The notes beneath the pieces are model-generated. The model ran no database searches, had not been told where the DNA came from, and saw nothing but the letters and a program-made list of their open reading frames with translations. Position numbers and translations under genes: made by a program. Shown here one piece after another: positions 1 through 11,073 of a DNA stretch of 64,000 bases (its first letter is position 1; each line of letters opens with the position of its first letter). The stretch spans positions 2,121,909 to 2,185,908 of the forward strand of contig JALRME010000001.1 in the NCBI GenBank assembly GCA_026120035.1. Direction: 5' to 3'. Origin of the DNA: Coleophoma eucalyptorum (lineage: Eukaryota; Ascomycota; Leotiomycetes; Helotiales; Dermateaceae).

Positions 1-1
1 C

Positions 2-562
2 CAAACCGCCCCACAAGCAAGATATGTGCCCAATTCTGCGCCTTATCAACAAGGACAACCGGCTCAAAATGGTGTCAATTATGGGTATGGAAATGGAAAT
101 GGAAGCAGTATTACTGGCCGCCAGCCTTCTCCTTCGAAGCCGTACAGTCCTCAAGTTTCTGCTGCTCAACCACTTGGTCGTACATCATTTTCGACACCCA
201 CTCCAACGATGGCACAATCCAACCGCCCTTACCTTCATGCTTCGAACTCTATGACTAATGGAACTCCGTCCATGTCCCCCCAGCCTCAACAGCAATACCA
301 AAGAGCAACATCTAGCCCATATGCTTCCTCATTCATGACTACTGAGCAACAAGCAAGCATGATGGAGCGCCAACGTGCTCAGCTTGCACAGCAACAAGAA
401 CAACAGGCAAATATCGCGGACCGGCAGCGTGCCCAATTGGCGCAGCAGCAAGGAACGCAGGAGCAAGCAAGGATGGCAGCTCAGAGCAGTGCTCAACTCA
501 CAGGCAACCATAGTGCATCTCCTAATAAGCCACATGTCCCTGTCGCAGCAGGGGGGACATAG
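2..562 (+). CDS. 3' end of a Gln/Ser/Pro-rich protein (partial)
   Basis: The window opens inside this gene: the frame is open from base 2 to the TAG ending at 562, so only about 186 C-terminal residues are seen. They are low-complexity, rich in Gln, Ser, Pro, Asn and Ala, with two near-repeats of the type RQRAQLAQQQ separated by about twenty residues. No catalytic or membrane segment is visible. Such tails occur in fungal transcription co-activators and chromatin-remodelling subunits; an Ssr4-like SWI/SNF subunit crossed my mind, but I see no diagnostic domain. The upstream exons are needed to name it. The frame is clearly coding; the function is unknown. Confidence 0.6.
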   Translation, partial: QTAPQARYVPNSAPYQQGQPAQNGVNYGYGNGNGSSITGRQPSPSKPYSPQVSAAQPLGRTSFSTPTPTMAQSNRPYLHASNSMTNGTPSMSPQPQQQYQRATSSPYASSFMTTEQQASMMERQRAQLAQQQEQQANIADRQRAQLAQQQGTQEQARMAAQSSAQLTGNHSASPNKPHVPVAAGGT

Positions 563-1239
563 CCTTGTACCAATTATTTTGAGGATTAATTCTTTTTCTA
601 TGCATTATCGTTTGAATGTGTAGGTGTTTATTGCCTGCGGCTATCGGCACCGGAATGGCGTTGGCAAGATGGATGGAGGTTATGATGCAGGACAAGATTC
701 ACCAAAATGTAGATTTACAATATCTAGACTTCTGAAATGATTATTCAAACGATGCGTCTTAATATTTAGATAATAGTGCTCATATATAGAGAGCCATTGC
801 AAGGTGATTCCTTCAACCTTGAATTCAGGAACGAATGATAGCTCTCGGAGGGTAGGGCGGTACAGCCTCAGATCTTAACGCTAAACGTCATAGGTCAGGC
901 ACGCACCAAGTTGGCCAACGCATCTAAAGGATATCGTTGGATAAAGAGCTTAGGATTGTTTTGCGAATGCTACACGTCAGTTTTGTAGTTGTATCCTATG
1001 TCACTTCATGAGTTGTCTCCATCATCAAAAAAATCCATTTTGAACTTTCAGCACACAACCTTTAGGCGCATAGCTTCCTTTCACACGAAAGCAGCCAGCA
1101 CCGCTTTCAGCCTTACAAGAAGGGTCCTCCCTCTTCCCCACAGTCCCTTGCTCCTCCACGCAAGAGGAGAACCAGATCGCGAAAACACATCCTCGAACCC
1201 TAGCAAACAACGTACAATCTACTTATTCATCTATATAGA
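563..1239. other. intergenic, no gene seen
   Basis: This stretch holds the 3' flank of the first gene and the promoter of the next one. No open frame of useful length or recognisable motif is seen on either strand; the bases just before 1240 are pyrimidine- and A-rich, as in a 5' leader. Confidence 0.5.
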
Positions 1240-2184
1240 ATGGCAACTCCAACGCTAATCGGCATGCCCGAACCACCGTCAAACCCAGACACTCCTACGG
1301 AGATGCCGTAAGTAGCTTTGAATCAGCTTGCACTCCTTGAGTCTGATCGCTTTGTCCACAGGGGTACTCCAAACTCGGCAACAACCTCCCTTTCTGCTCT
1401 CTCCACTACTGCTATCAAAGATGGCCACCGAGGACATGCCTTGCCACAGAGTGACCGTCTTGGTCTAGGACATCGCTCGCAACCTAGCAGCAATACCTTG
1501 GAAGCCGAACGGGCGGATCGAATCTCGCGACTGGCAGGATTGGAGCGCGTTTCCACCGGCCGGCCAGCAAATGCAGCGAACACCTCAGCCGCACCAGCCG
1601 GAGGTCAAATTCCTGGTTACTTCGATGCTGCGGGGAACCCAGTGTATACGACCAAGATGTCGACGGTGGGGAGTGCTTCTGCCACCGGCAGTGTGGGCGG
1701 ACGAACAACCACATGGGCTAGTGGTAGCCAGAGAGGGGCTGATGATGACGAGATGAGCATGGATACCAATTACCGCGATATTGATGAGCGAGATAGGTAT
1801 TCGGTCGGTGCGAGTGCCATGGATGAGGATGGTATGAGTGACGATGCATCCCTTGTTGGCTTTGGTGAGGGCGCCAATTCCACCGTCTCAGGCCCTACAT
1901 ATAGCAGACGGGATCTGCTGGTTAGAGCTACCAGCAACCATACCCCGAATAGTTCTTCAACTAGTGCTACTGCTGATCAACAGAGAAAGGAGGCTAGGAT
2001 GATGGATGGCCTCACAAATGACACCAGTCCTGAGTACGTGGATACTGCTGCGACAGGAAGCATTCCTGGTCGAGAAACTGCTGAACGTATACTAAAGGAA
2101 AGACTAGATGAGGGAGAAGGTAAGAGACCGATGGATAGTCCTGACGAGGGCAACCTTGGCAAGTTTTATTTCGAGAAGAAGTAG
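1240..2184 (+). CDS. conserved disordered protein, function unknown
   Basis: Two exons, 1240..1307 and 1362..2184, give 296 residues. The start at 1240 yields MATPTLIGMPEPPSNPDTP, and a GTAAGT donor at 1308 with a CCACAG acceptor ending at 1361 joins CC to G, preserving the frame. The protein is rich in Ser, Thr, Gly and Asp, has no signal peptide or membrane segment, and looks intrinsically disordered. Short ordered-looking blocks are AERADRISRLAGLERV near the first third and a basic/acidic C-terminal third ending KFYFEKK. It resembles, from memory, uncharacterised proteins conserved across Pezizomycotina, but I cannot assign a role. The coding call is strong because both exons keep one frame and the splice sites are canonical. 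Confidence 0.8.
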
Positions 2185-3834
2185 AGCATTGCTGGATTAT
2201 CGTCTCAACGACAGAAGATAGTATGACTGGATTCTGCTATACCTTTTCAAGTCTCAAGCTCAAGCTCATACTTATACTTTCCTGGGGAGTCAACTTGAGT
2301 GGCGTTCTTATGTGTCATTGTTGCTGGGAATGGAATGGGAAATAAGAGAGCGCAGGGGAGATCAGCCATGGCCTTCTTTTCATATTCGGTTGGTTTGGGC
2401 TGTAGGGAATCATGAAATGCGACATCCGTATTCTCTCTCGTTGCGAGCTTCCAACTGCGTGATGTGGTGCTTTGCTAGAGACCTGGCTGCTGTCAAGGTA
2501 GCCAAGTACGAGGAAGAATGGCAGCTGTTCGTTCAAGCACAGCTGCATTGGAGAATGCCGTTGTTTTAATGACATCCAGGATCTATATTTACGTATGATC
2601 CGACGATGCTGAACTCGACCACAAAAAGACTCTTTTTGCCTTGGGAGCGCAGGAATTGGACATAGTCTCGGTCTATTTGAAGTAATACTTCCAACCAATC
2701 ATGCCATGCCCAAGGGCTCAGCTAATCTAGAGAAGAAACACAAGCCTTGCGAGGTGCAGATGAAGACAGTAGTGTATCTAGAGTAGATGAATATCTGTAA
2801 ATCAGTATTTAGGAAAGTAAGACAATGTCGACACAAAGTATTTCACATGCTCGTAGGAACAGCGCGGATCTCTACCCAGACCGGCGGACCATACTCCCCA
2901 GAAGCGAAGATGAGAAGGCGTGCATACTGTGCAAGGCCTCTCTTCCAGGTCCCAGGAGGGAGGGACTCTGTCTTTGCGCCAGAACCCCGGATTACTGAAA
3001 CATCTAGGCTCTATCACAACTTCCATCGTGGCCTACCCACCACAATCCGTTCACTGGACCTTGGTGCGATAGGGTCATCAAACCCTTGCGAATAGCCCGA
3101 AACGAATTAAGCCTCGGCTCCAGGCCAGAAAGCCAAGTTTCATGCCTTCGGTCGGCGTAAACATGCAACTTTACAGGTCATGATTCAGGACGACAAGCTC
3201 TGGGAGGTGGGAGGCCCAGCTTACGTTCCCGTACCGAGCCCACACGGGCTTTCACATGTTAAACGGGGTGGGCGGTGCGGTGCATCATCATCTGCTTGCC
3301 CTCCTGAGCCGGGGGCCCAATGAGCGCGCGCAAATAGGTCAGAATTGGTGGGCACCTGATGACCTCTATTTGTGGGGTTTCGATGCGACGTACCAGCGCC
3401 CAAGTGGAAGCTTCAGGAGTTGCAGTAATCAGCGGTGCAGGCATAGGTATATTTCCTCAATGGGGTTAAGGTGGCTTGGGAGGAATTTCCGGGGACAGCG
3501 GGGTGCGTGTGGAAAAAGACACAGATGCAGGCCCGGAGGCTGGTGGTCGGCATGTGAAAGGTCATTTTCAGGTCAGCTCTGAATAGTCATGACGCTTTCC
3601 AAATCCGATGACACCGAGTCCAAACCAATTGCATAGCATAGCACCCGTTGGTCTGGCCTAGGTACAAATTAATTCCTTCCTCGTCCTCTGTAAAGCCGCT
3701 TGTCTTGTGCTGACTACGGAACTTTGTTGTCCTTTTAAAAGTCAGACCTCTTCCTTCCTTCTCACTCCGTTGTTCCGTCTGTTTATCCTACACATTCCCA
3801 TCTCATAGCCCTCACCTCGTTCCTCCCCACCACC
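2185..3834. other. intergenic, no gene supported
   Basis: About 1.6 kb between two same-strand genes. Several short open frames overlap on both strands, but none has introns, motifs or composition like the neighbouring genes. The last 150 bases are pyrimidine-rich and probably hold the promoter and leader of the gene at 3835. Confidence 0.45.
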
Positions 3835-5650
3835 ATGTCAAAGACTTTCAGCCAGAGCGATGTGGCTTCGCACAACAAGCCTGATGATCTCTTCATCATT
3901 GTTGACGAAGATGTATATGATCTAACCAAGTTCCAAGATGAGCATCCAGGTACGTCCTCATCTCATGACCACCAACCGCGACCCAAACCCGTCCAAGGTC
4001 CATTGCTAACCTTGCTTTCCGCAATAGGTGGAAAGAAGATTCTCACTCGAGTCGCTGGCAAAGATGCTTCGAAGCAATTCTGGAAATACCACAACGAGGG
4101 CATCCTCAAGAAGTTCAAGCCCAAGCTTCTGGTCGGATCGTTAGATTCCAAGAAGCAGTCTGCGCCGCCCACTCCTCCTGCGACTCCTCCACCAGCAAAG
4201 GAAGCTGCCAAACCATCTGCTGCTCCTGTTTCCGCAGAAGAGACAAGCACCATTCAGGATACTTTCGGAGACCTCGTACCATACGCAGATCCATCTTGGT
4301 ACCAGAGTGTAAGTACATCGGGATACGTCGAGGTATCCGCTGGTGCTAATGATTTGACAGTATCATTCTCCATACTTCAACGAGACCCATGCCGCACTTC
4401 GAGAGGAGATCCGCGAATGGATCACAAATGAGATTGAGCCAAATGTGGGCGAGTGGGATGAAGCTCGCAAAGTACCAGACGACATCTACAAGCAGATGGG
4501 CACACGGGGTTACTTGGCTGGTCTGATGGGTGTTCATTTCCCAACTCAATACACCGACAACAGAGTGAAGAGCGTTGCTCCAGAGAGGTGGGATCTGTTC
4601 CACGAGATGTTGTTGACCGACGAGCTCTCCCGTGCTGCCAGTGGTGGATTTGTCTGGAATGTTATTGGAGGCTTCGGTATTGGTTGTCCTCCACTTATCA
4701 AGTTTGGCAAGAAGCCTTTGGTTGAGAGAATTCTCCCTGGCATCTTGAACGGTGACAAGAGAATCTGTCTGGCCATCACAGAACCGGATGCGGGATCTGA
4801 TGTTGCAAATCTTACCTGTGAGGCAAAGCTTTCGGAAGACGGAAAGCATTATATTGTCAATGGTGAGAAGAAGTGGATCACCAACGGAATTTGGTGTGAC
4901 TACTTCACCACCGCCGTCCGAACTGGAAAGGAGGGCATGAACGGTGTTAGTGTCCTCTTGATTGAACGTTCAGCCGGCGGTGTCAGCACCCGTAAGATGG
5001 ACTGCCAAGGAGTGTGGTCCAGCGGAACTACATATATCACATTCGAGGATGTCAAGGTTCCAGTTGAGAACTTGATCGGAAAGGAGAACCAGGGTTTCAA
5101 AGGTAAGTAACCAGGCAATTGAGACATGAGATACGGACTAATATGTTGTTCACTAGTCATCATGACCAATTTCAATCACGAGAGAATAGGGATTATCATC
5201 CAATGTATTCGTTTCTCTCGTGTCTGCTACGAGGAATCCGTCAAATATGCACACAAGCGCCGTACCTTCGGTAAGAAGCTCATCGATCACCCAGTCATCC
5301 GCATGAAATTAGCGCACATGGCTCGGCAGATTGAGGCTTCATACTCATGGCTCGAGAACCTTATTTACCAATGCTCCAAGATGGGCGAGACCGAGGCTAT
5401 GCTCCGTCTCGGAGGTGCTATTGCTAGTCTCAAGGCTCAGGCAACCATCACCTTCGAGTTCTGTGCCCGAGAAGCCAGTCAGATTTTCGGAGGTCTTAGC
5501 TATTCAAGAGGTGGCCAAGGTGGTAAGGTTGAGAGATTATACCGAGATGTTAGAGCTTATGCCATTCCCGGTGGAAGTGAGGAAATCATGCTTGATCTGA
5601 GTATGCGACAGAGTCTGAAGGTCGGCAAGGCTATTGGTATGAAACTGTAG
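3835..5650 (+). CDS. cytochrome b5 / acyl-CoA dehydrogenase fusion
   Basis: Four exons (3835..3949, 4028..4308, 4361..5102, 5157..5650) encode 543 residues. Residues 1-75 are a cytochrome b5 domain: the haem motif EHPGG is completed across intron 1 and the second axial histidine lies in KYHNEG. A Pro/Ala-rich linker of about 40 residues follows. From about residue 130 the protein is an acyl-CoA dehydrogenase: TEPDAGSDV is the FAD/substrate loop, EKKWITNG follows, and the C-terminal helical domain contains RRTFGKKL, QIFGG and a PGGSEEIM segment near the usual catalytic-base region. Such fusions are known in fungi and are thought to oxidise acyl-CoAs with cytochrome b5 as possible electron partner. 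The end, GMKL, is not a canonical PTS1. The substrate is unknown. Confidence 0.92.
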
Positions 5651-6938
5651 GGTGTTCTCTTCGAGGAAATTATTCAAAATAAAATCACGGACGGAGAACT
5701 TTGTATATTATTATTTCTACACGCATCCTGGTCTCCCATATTAGGGTGTTTGGTTCTTTTTTGCATGTTAGTTGCATTCCAAGAGGGTTATCGAATATAG
5801 ATAGCTTTGGTCATGACTACTCTCGAATTGAAAAGGTATAAACAAACATAGAGCGTTCTATGAAACCTCCCTAAGCTTTCTTCGTTGCCTGTAGCAACCT
5901 GAAGCAATTTTCAGTCTTTGAAAGCATATGGTTTCCATCCAACTTAGAAATACTGTTACGGTCACGTGAAGTTCATTAATCCCCCCCCCCCCTCTCTCTG
6001 CCCCAAGACAACACAGCTCAGCTATAAACGCAGAATCCCCGTTCCCGTCTCTCACTATCCGACTGTCTTTCGTTCTAAACTTCATTTGATCACCATGAGC
6101 TCTAATCTTACCAACGAGAGCCATAGCATCCACTCTAGGTTTTGCTTAGTGAATTAGAAAAAGGGAAACGTGCTTCCTACAATCCCTTCAATAAGACAAC
6201 TACCCGAGACAATTATGTGTGTATATATCTTTCCGCCTCACCGTACCAGTGACTCTGGAGCACGTTCTTCCGTCTAATCAATTTGAGTTTTTGGCTGTTA
6301 ATTTAAGAAAGTTTCGAGTGAAGTCGACACTTACTTTTGCTTCTTTTCCTCAATCGCCTCGTGGCATACCCGCGACATGATTTGGTTAGATCCTATGTTC
6401 AACTCTGCAAGTACATTACTTAGAATGTGGCCATATGGTATTTTGCCAAGCTGTTATATCCGTGAAGAAATTAGAAGTTGCTCTGGCAAGTATTAGGATG
6501 ACCTTATTGTTTTGGGTAGCAGACTTGATATGCTCTTGTCTCTCCATTATCCGAACTTTTGATCGTTTAAACATGATCAGCATAAATAGCTGGAATGCTT
6601 TACGGAGACTATCACTAATATGGCTTCCGGGCTTATGGGGCTGACGGAAAGAATCAAGACAAATATCTTACTCTGGGTACTGCTCGGTACGGGCTGTTGG
6701 ATATCGATATCTGATCGGCAATAAATTGTTTTATTTGGTAGAATATAGCAACCTCCCTAAGATGCTTTTTGCGGAAGCGATCAAGCCTAAGAGGAAGGTA
6801 GGATCTATATCTACCCCCCCATTCTCCCCTCATACGGCTCTTCACTGCACTTAGTCAAGTCCAGTTCTGTTAATGTGTTTCTCCTGATATTCGGTCATGC
6901 CAATCAATTTACTAGCATCATTACCTTCGTTTAGAATC
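5651..6938. other. intergenic with poly-C/CT tract
   Basis: About 1.3 kb without a supported gene. A run of more than ten C followed by CT repeats lies at about 5980-6000. No open frame has recognisable content. The last 300 bases are the likely promoter of the cell-wall gene starting at 6939. Confidence 0.45.
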
Positions 6939-9900
6939 ATGCCGACTTCAGTAATCTTTCTGAGATTAGGTGCTGCATCTTTGGCACTCTTGTCACTCTT
7001 GCTTGACCATACCCATGCACTGTCACCATACACGCAGAAGTTTGCTTACTCAGGAACTGATTTCTTCAATGAATTCGATTTCATCACTGTAAGCCTTCAA
7101 CTATACTCAAGTTTGGAGAGAGAATAGTACTTATAAGTTGCAGGGGCCAGATCCAGACAGCGGTTATGCAAAGTGAGTTCTTAGCAAACCATCTATCCAA
7201 TTTCTTACTCAGTGGTTACTAGCTATGTCTCTGCGGAAACAGGATTGCAGGGTGGTTACGTGCTCCCAGCGGCCGACCAGCAGGCATATAGCCAGTTCAG
7301 TTTCGATAAGAGTCGTTTTATTTCATCGGCAGTCGGTCGTGATAGTATTCGGATTCAGTCAAAGCAATCTTTTACTCATGGGCTTCTTATCGCAGATATC
7401 CTCAGTATGCCTTATGGATGTGGTACTTGGCCTAGATGTAAGCTGTTTTGAAGCTTTTTTAAATACAAGATATTAACAATTGTAGTTGGTACAATGGGAA
7501 GCACGCCTAATGATGGCTCAATCAACATCATTCAAGGTATCAATGGTCAGACAAACAACATATACTCTCTAAAAACGTATGTATATATACTTGTGCCCTT
7601 CCGAATCTCAAATTTCAATACTAATCGTTGTCCTAGTACGGATTCATGCTCCATCAATCCTACCTCATCAAGCCAAAGTGGCCAGCTTATGAACACTGCC
7701 TGTGGTGATATCAGTGGATGCACTATACAGGACGCCTCTAGCATAAGCTATGGAGAAGGGCTATCTAACAATCGTCCTGGCGGCTCCGGTGGCTACTACG
7801 CTACAGAGTGGACAGCGGAGAAAGTCCAAATGTGGTTCTTCCCTCACGATGGCAGCTCAGGACTCAATACAACCGATATCACCAGTGAATCACCGGATCC
7901 TACCAGATGGGGACCGCCACATGCACTCTTCAAACCTAATGGTTGTACTCTCGATGACGAGCTTAAGGACCACAAGATTGTCTTCGATACCTCCTTTTGT
8001 GGCGACAACGGTGCTGCTGGCGTGAACGATGCCACCTGGAGCGCTGACTCAACATGTAATAGCCTTGCCATAACCTGCCAGGCCTATGTGATGCGCGCAG
8101 GAGGTGTATACAATAGACTGTAAGTATTCCGAATCCCATTTGAATTGGTTATGGGAAGAAGTGTATTCTGACGAGTGCTCCCTTTTCGATCACAGGAGTT
8201 GGCAGGTCGCTTCACTGAAACTGTTCCAAATATCTACTGCCAGTCCTTCTTCATCAATAATGGCTCTTTCTTCGACGAGTATTGTTGGATCAAGCTCTGC
8301 TACTCAGAGTTCTGCTCCATTTTCTAATTCTAGTGCTATAGCTACGAGGCCTTCCTATACTACTCAACCAACTGTGGCCCAGTCTTCCACTACCATTTCT
8401 AACTTCAGTATTTCCTCATCTTCTATGGCTCAATCTACTACCATTCAATCGTTTGCTACTCAAATTTCGATAGTGGCTTCAAGTATATCGATATTCTCAA
8501 CCTCATCTTCATTTATACAAAGTCCGGCTTCAGAAACTTCCGCTTCTGCTTATAGCTCTGGTGTCCAGTCGTCACTTGTAGCTCAATCAACAGACAGCAG
8601 CCCTCGCTCTTCAAGCTTAACATCATTAGCTATTGCATCTCAGCCTGCAACCGCAACCCAATCGTCTTCTGAACTATCAAATTCATCTAGCCAGTTCACT
8701 TCAATGCCACTAGAAATCCAGTCCTCTGGAAAAGCGCAATCATCCGCCATGGTTACTGTAAGCTTCATACTCTATTATCGTTTTTTTCCATCTGACTTTC
8801 CAGGCTTCTGCTAGTATTTCCTCTCTTCGTGAGTCGTCGAATGTGAGCCCTAGCAACACTACAGTTTTATCGTCCAAGGCTTCTGGAGCTTCAACCAAAC
8901 TATCTGGAGCTCGAAACTCAGCCTCCCAGTCTGGAGAAAGTGGACTTAGCTCTTATTCGTCTAGAGTTCAGTCCTTCAACACGATTTCTACGCAAGACCC
9001 GTCAAATACAGGAGCTGGTGGCTCTGTCATCTTATCTCAGTCCGCATCTAAAACTGTCATTGCATCTGCATCAGCACCGGCATCTGGAACTCTAGCAGCT
9101 CCATCGACAATTCCATCTAACTTTGGCACTTCTGCTGGCGTCTACAGAGCAATAGGCTGTTATGGAGATCCCAGCACTAATGGTGGTCCCTTATTTTCAC
9201 CCAGTGAAATCATATTCACTCGCAACACCACTGCGGCAACCTCTGTTCAGGCCTGTCTTACAGCATGCGGCGCTGGGGACTACTTATACACGGGGTATGA
9301 AATTGGATTTTGCTTCTGTTCTAATGAGATCGCCTCAGCACCACAGGTTCCTTGTGGCATTGCATTCTCAAGGAAGCGACAGTCCATTCAGACAGTTGTT
9401 GTGTATGTACTGGTTGTCTCAGTAAGCTCGTTGAGTTTTCCTGAATCGGCCTCTTCCCAAGTACCAGCTCCTTCGACAGTTTCTTCAGGGATTCTCACAC
9501 TTTCTTCTCTCGTAACTACATCGTCACTTGGATCAATCCCGAGTTCGACTGTGACTTCTGGAACACCTTTTATTTCAGATCAAACCACTAGCATGAAGTC
9601 AAGCTCAGGTCTATCCATATTATCTCCAACCACTAGCACATTCAACACCCTCGCTTCAATTTTGATTGGATCTGCCTCAAACCCACCTACTGATTCCATG
9701 CCGTTCGAATCTGGAGCATCAGCCAATGTTCCAATGACGACTTCAACAGTCTATACAACAACAGAATACACTATCACCAGCTGTGCAGCAATTGTAACTG
9801 ACTGCCCTGCACGTATGGGACAGGTCACAACTGAGACAATCGCACTCTACACGACAGTCTGCCCGGTTTCTGAAGCCAGTCCAACTCCAACTCCGCCTCC

Positions 9901-10575
9901 TACAAATGCAATTTCTACGATCTATGCAACTAAAATTTATACCATCACATCTTGCGCACTTTTTGTGACGAACTGTCCTGGACGGATAGGCTCAGTAACA
10001 ACGGAGATAATCCCCGTTTCCACCATTACTTACACTATCAAGCCAGCCTACACGACTGTGATTTATGGTTTGTCCTCTCTCCAACCCCATCAGGAATTTT
10101 TGACTAACCATCAACAGCCACTTATATAGATGTTTGCCCAACAGGTCTTACGACAGCTACAACCACCACCACGTTGACTCTGGCCTCAACCCCCGCTCAC
10201 CCAGTTACTATGCCCATGGTTACCACCGAGAAGGTTGCTACGCTCGGTGACCAAACCATCACAGTCACTTGCACAATCCCAGCCGCAGATTCATCTGGAA
10301 ATGGTGGGCTTCCTGTACCAATGGGTACCAAGATAGTGAGCCTTTCGCCTGGATCTCTGCCAACGGGCGGTAGTGAATCTAGCGGTGCATCAGAATCCAG
10401 TTCATCGCCCTCGAATGACAATTCCACGCCCGGAGACCTGACTACGCCATCAACCAAACAACCTACGTCAACCGACTCGTCTAGCCCTATCTATACTGGT
10501 GGCACTTCAACTTCCAAGGGCATGAACTTGGTTGTTGGCATCTTGGCTCTGGCCGGAATTTTTATAGCACTATAA
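6939..10575 (+). CDS. GH16-like pseudoenzyme with WSC domain and GPI tail
   Basis: Eight exons (6939..7088, 7144..7172, 7223..7437, 7486..7576, 7637..8119, 8196..8757, 8804..10067, 10118..10575) encode 1083 residues. A signal peptide (about 1-27) leads a GH16 laminarinase-type domain to about residue 334. Fungal members carry GEIDIIEG as the catalytic strand; here it is GSINIIQG (142-149), so both glutamates and the aspartate are replaced by Ser143, Asn145 and Gln148. A long Ser/Thr region follows, then a WSC-like domain at about 622-695 (YRAIGCYGD to CFCSN), two copies of a YTITSCA...VT.CP.R.G.VTTE unit at about 826 and 884, and a hydrophobic C-terminus typical of GPI signals. It is probably a heavily O-glycosylated wall protein that may bind beta-glucan without cutting it. 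The start at 6939 was preferred over 6897 because it gives the signal peptide directly. Confidence 0.85.
9751..10060 (+). repeat. two diverged protein-level repeats in the wall protein
   Basis: Within exon 7, a unit of about 57 codons occurs twice. Each copy has an aromatic/Thr start, then YTITSCA, a CPAR or CPGR core, then GQVTTE or GSVTTE. Units of this kind recur in fungal GPI-anchored wall proteins and usually lie just before the anchor, as here. Confidence 0.6.
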
Positions 10576-11073
10576 ACCTTCGCTTCCCGAGATGACCATA
10601 TACGTGTGGGCCCGTATTGCCTTTTTATTGGGTTGAGGCTTGATGATTATTTTTGGTGCAATGGTGTATGAGCGATGCTTTTCTTGATTATGGATATCAT
10701 GAATTTTACCTTGAACCTTCAATTCTTCAACATTTATTACGGCTATTTGGAAGTATGCTTTCCCCCATCTTTGGAGCGTTTTTGAGGATTATTCAGAAAA
10801 TTTGGGCTATTCTTATTGTCATTCTTATTCGTTTAACTGGATTTTTCCAGGCTTGATCTTAGATCAAAAGTCTTGACCAAATTGCAGTAATGCATGCCGA
10901 GTTATATTGATTCAAATATAAGACATAGAATTTGGAAGCAGACGTGATACTCACACTCTAAGGAAAGTTCACGTGAAAAGGCTCAAGTAATGTTCCAAAT
11001 CATTATGTAAAATTACTCAAGTTAAACGAGAGACATCTACATAAAAGTCACAATCCCCCCCATCACCAACACC
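10576..11073. other. convergent 3' flank, no gene seen
   Basis: Between the convergent ends of the wall-protein gene and the minus-strand secreted-protein gene. AT-rich, with several AATATA/ATAAAA-like blocks that could serve polyadenylation on either strand. Nothing else is recognised. Confidence 0.45.
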
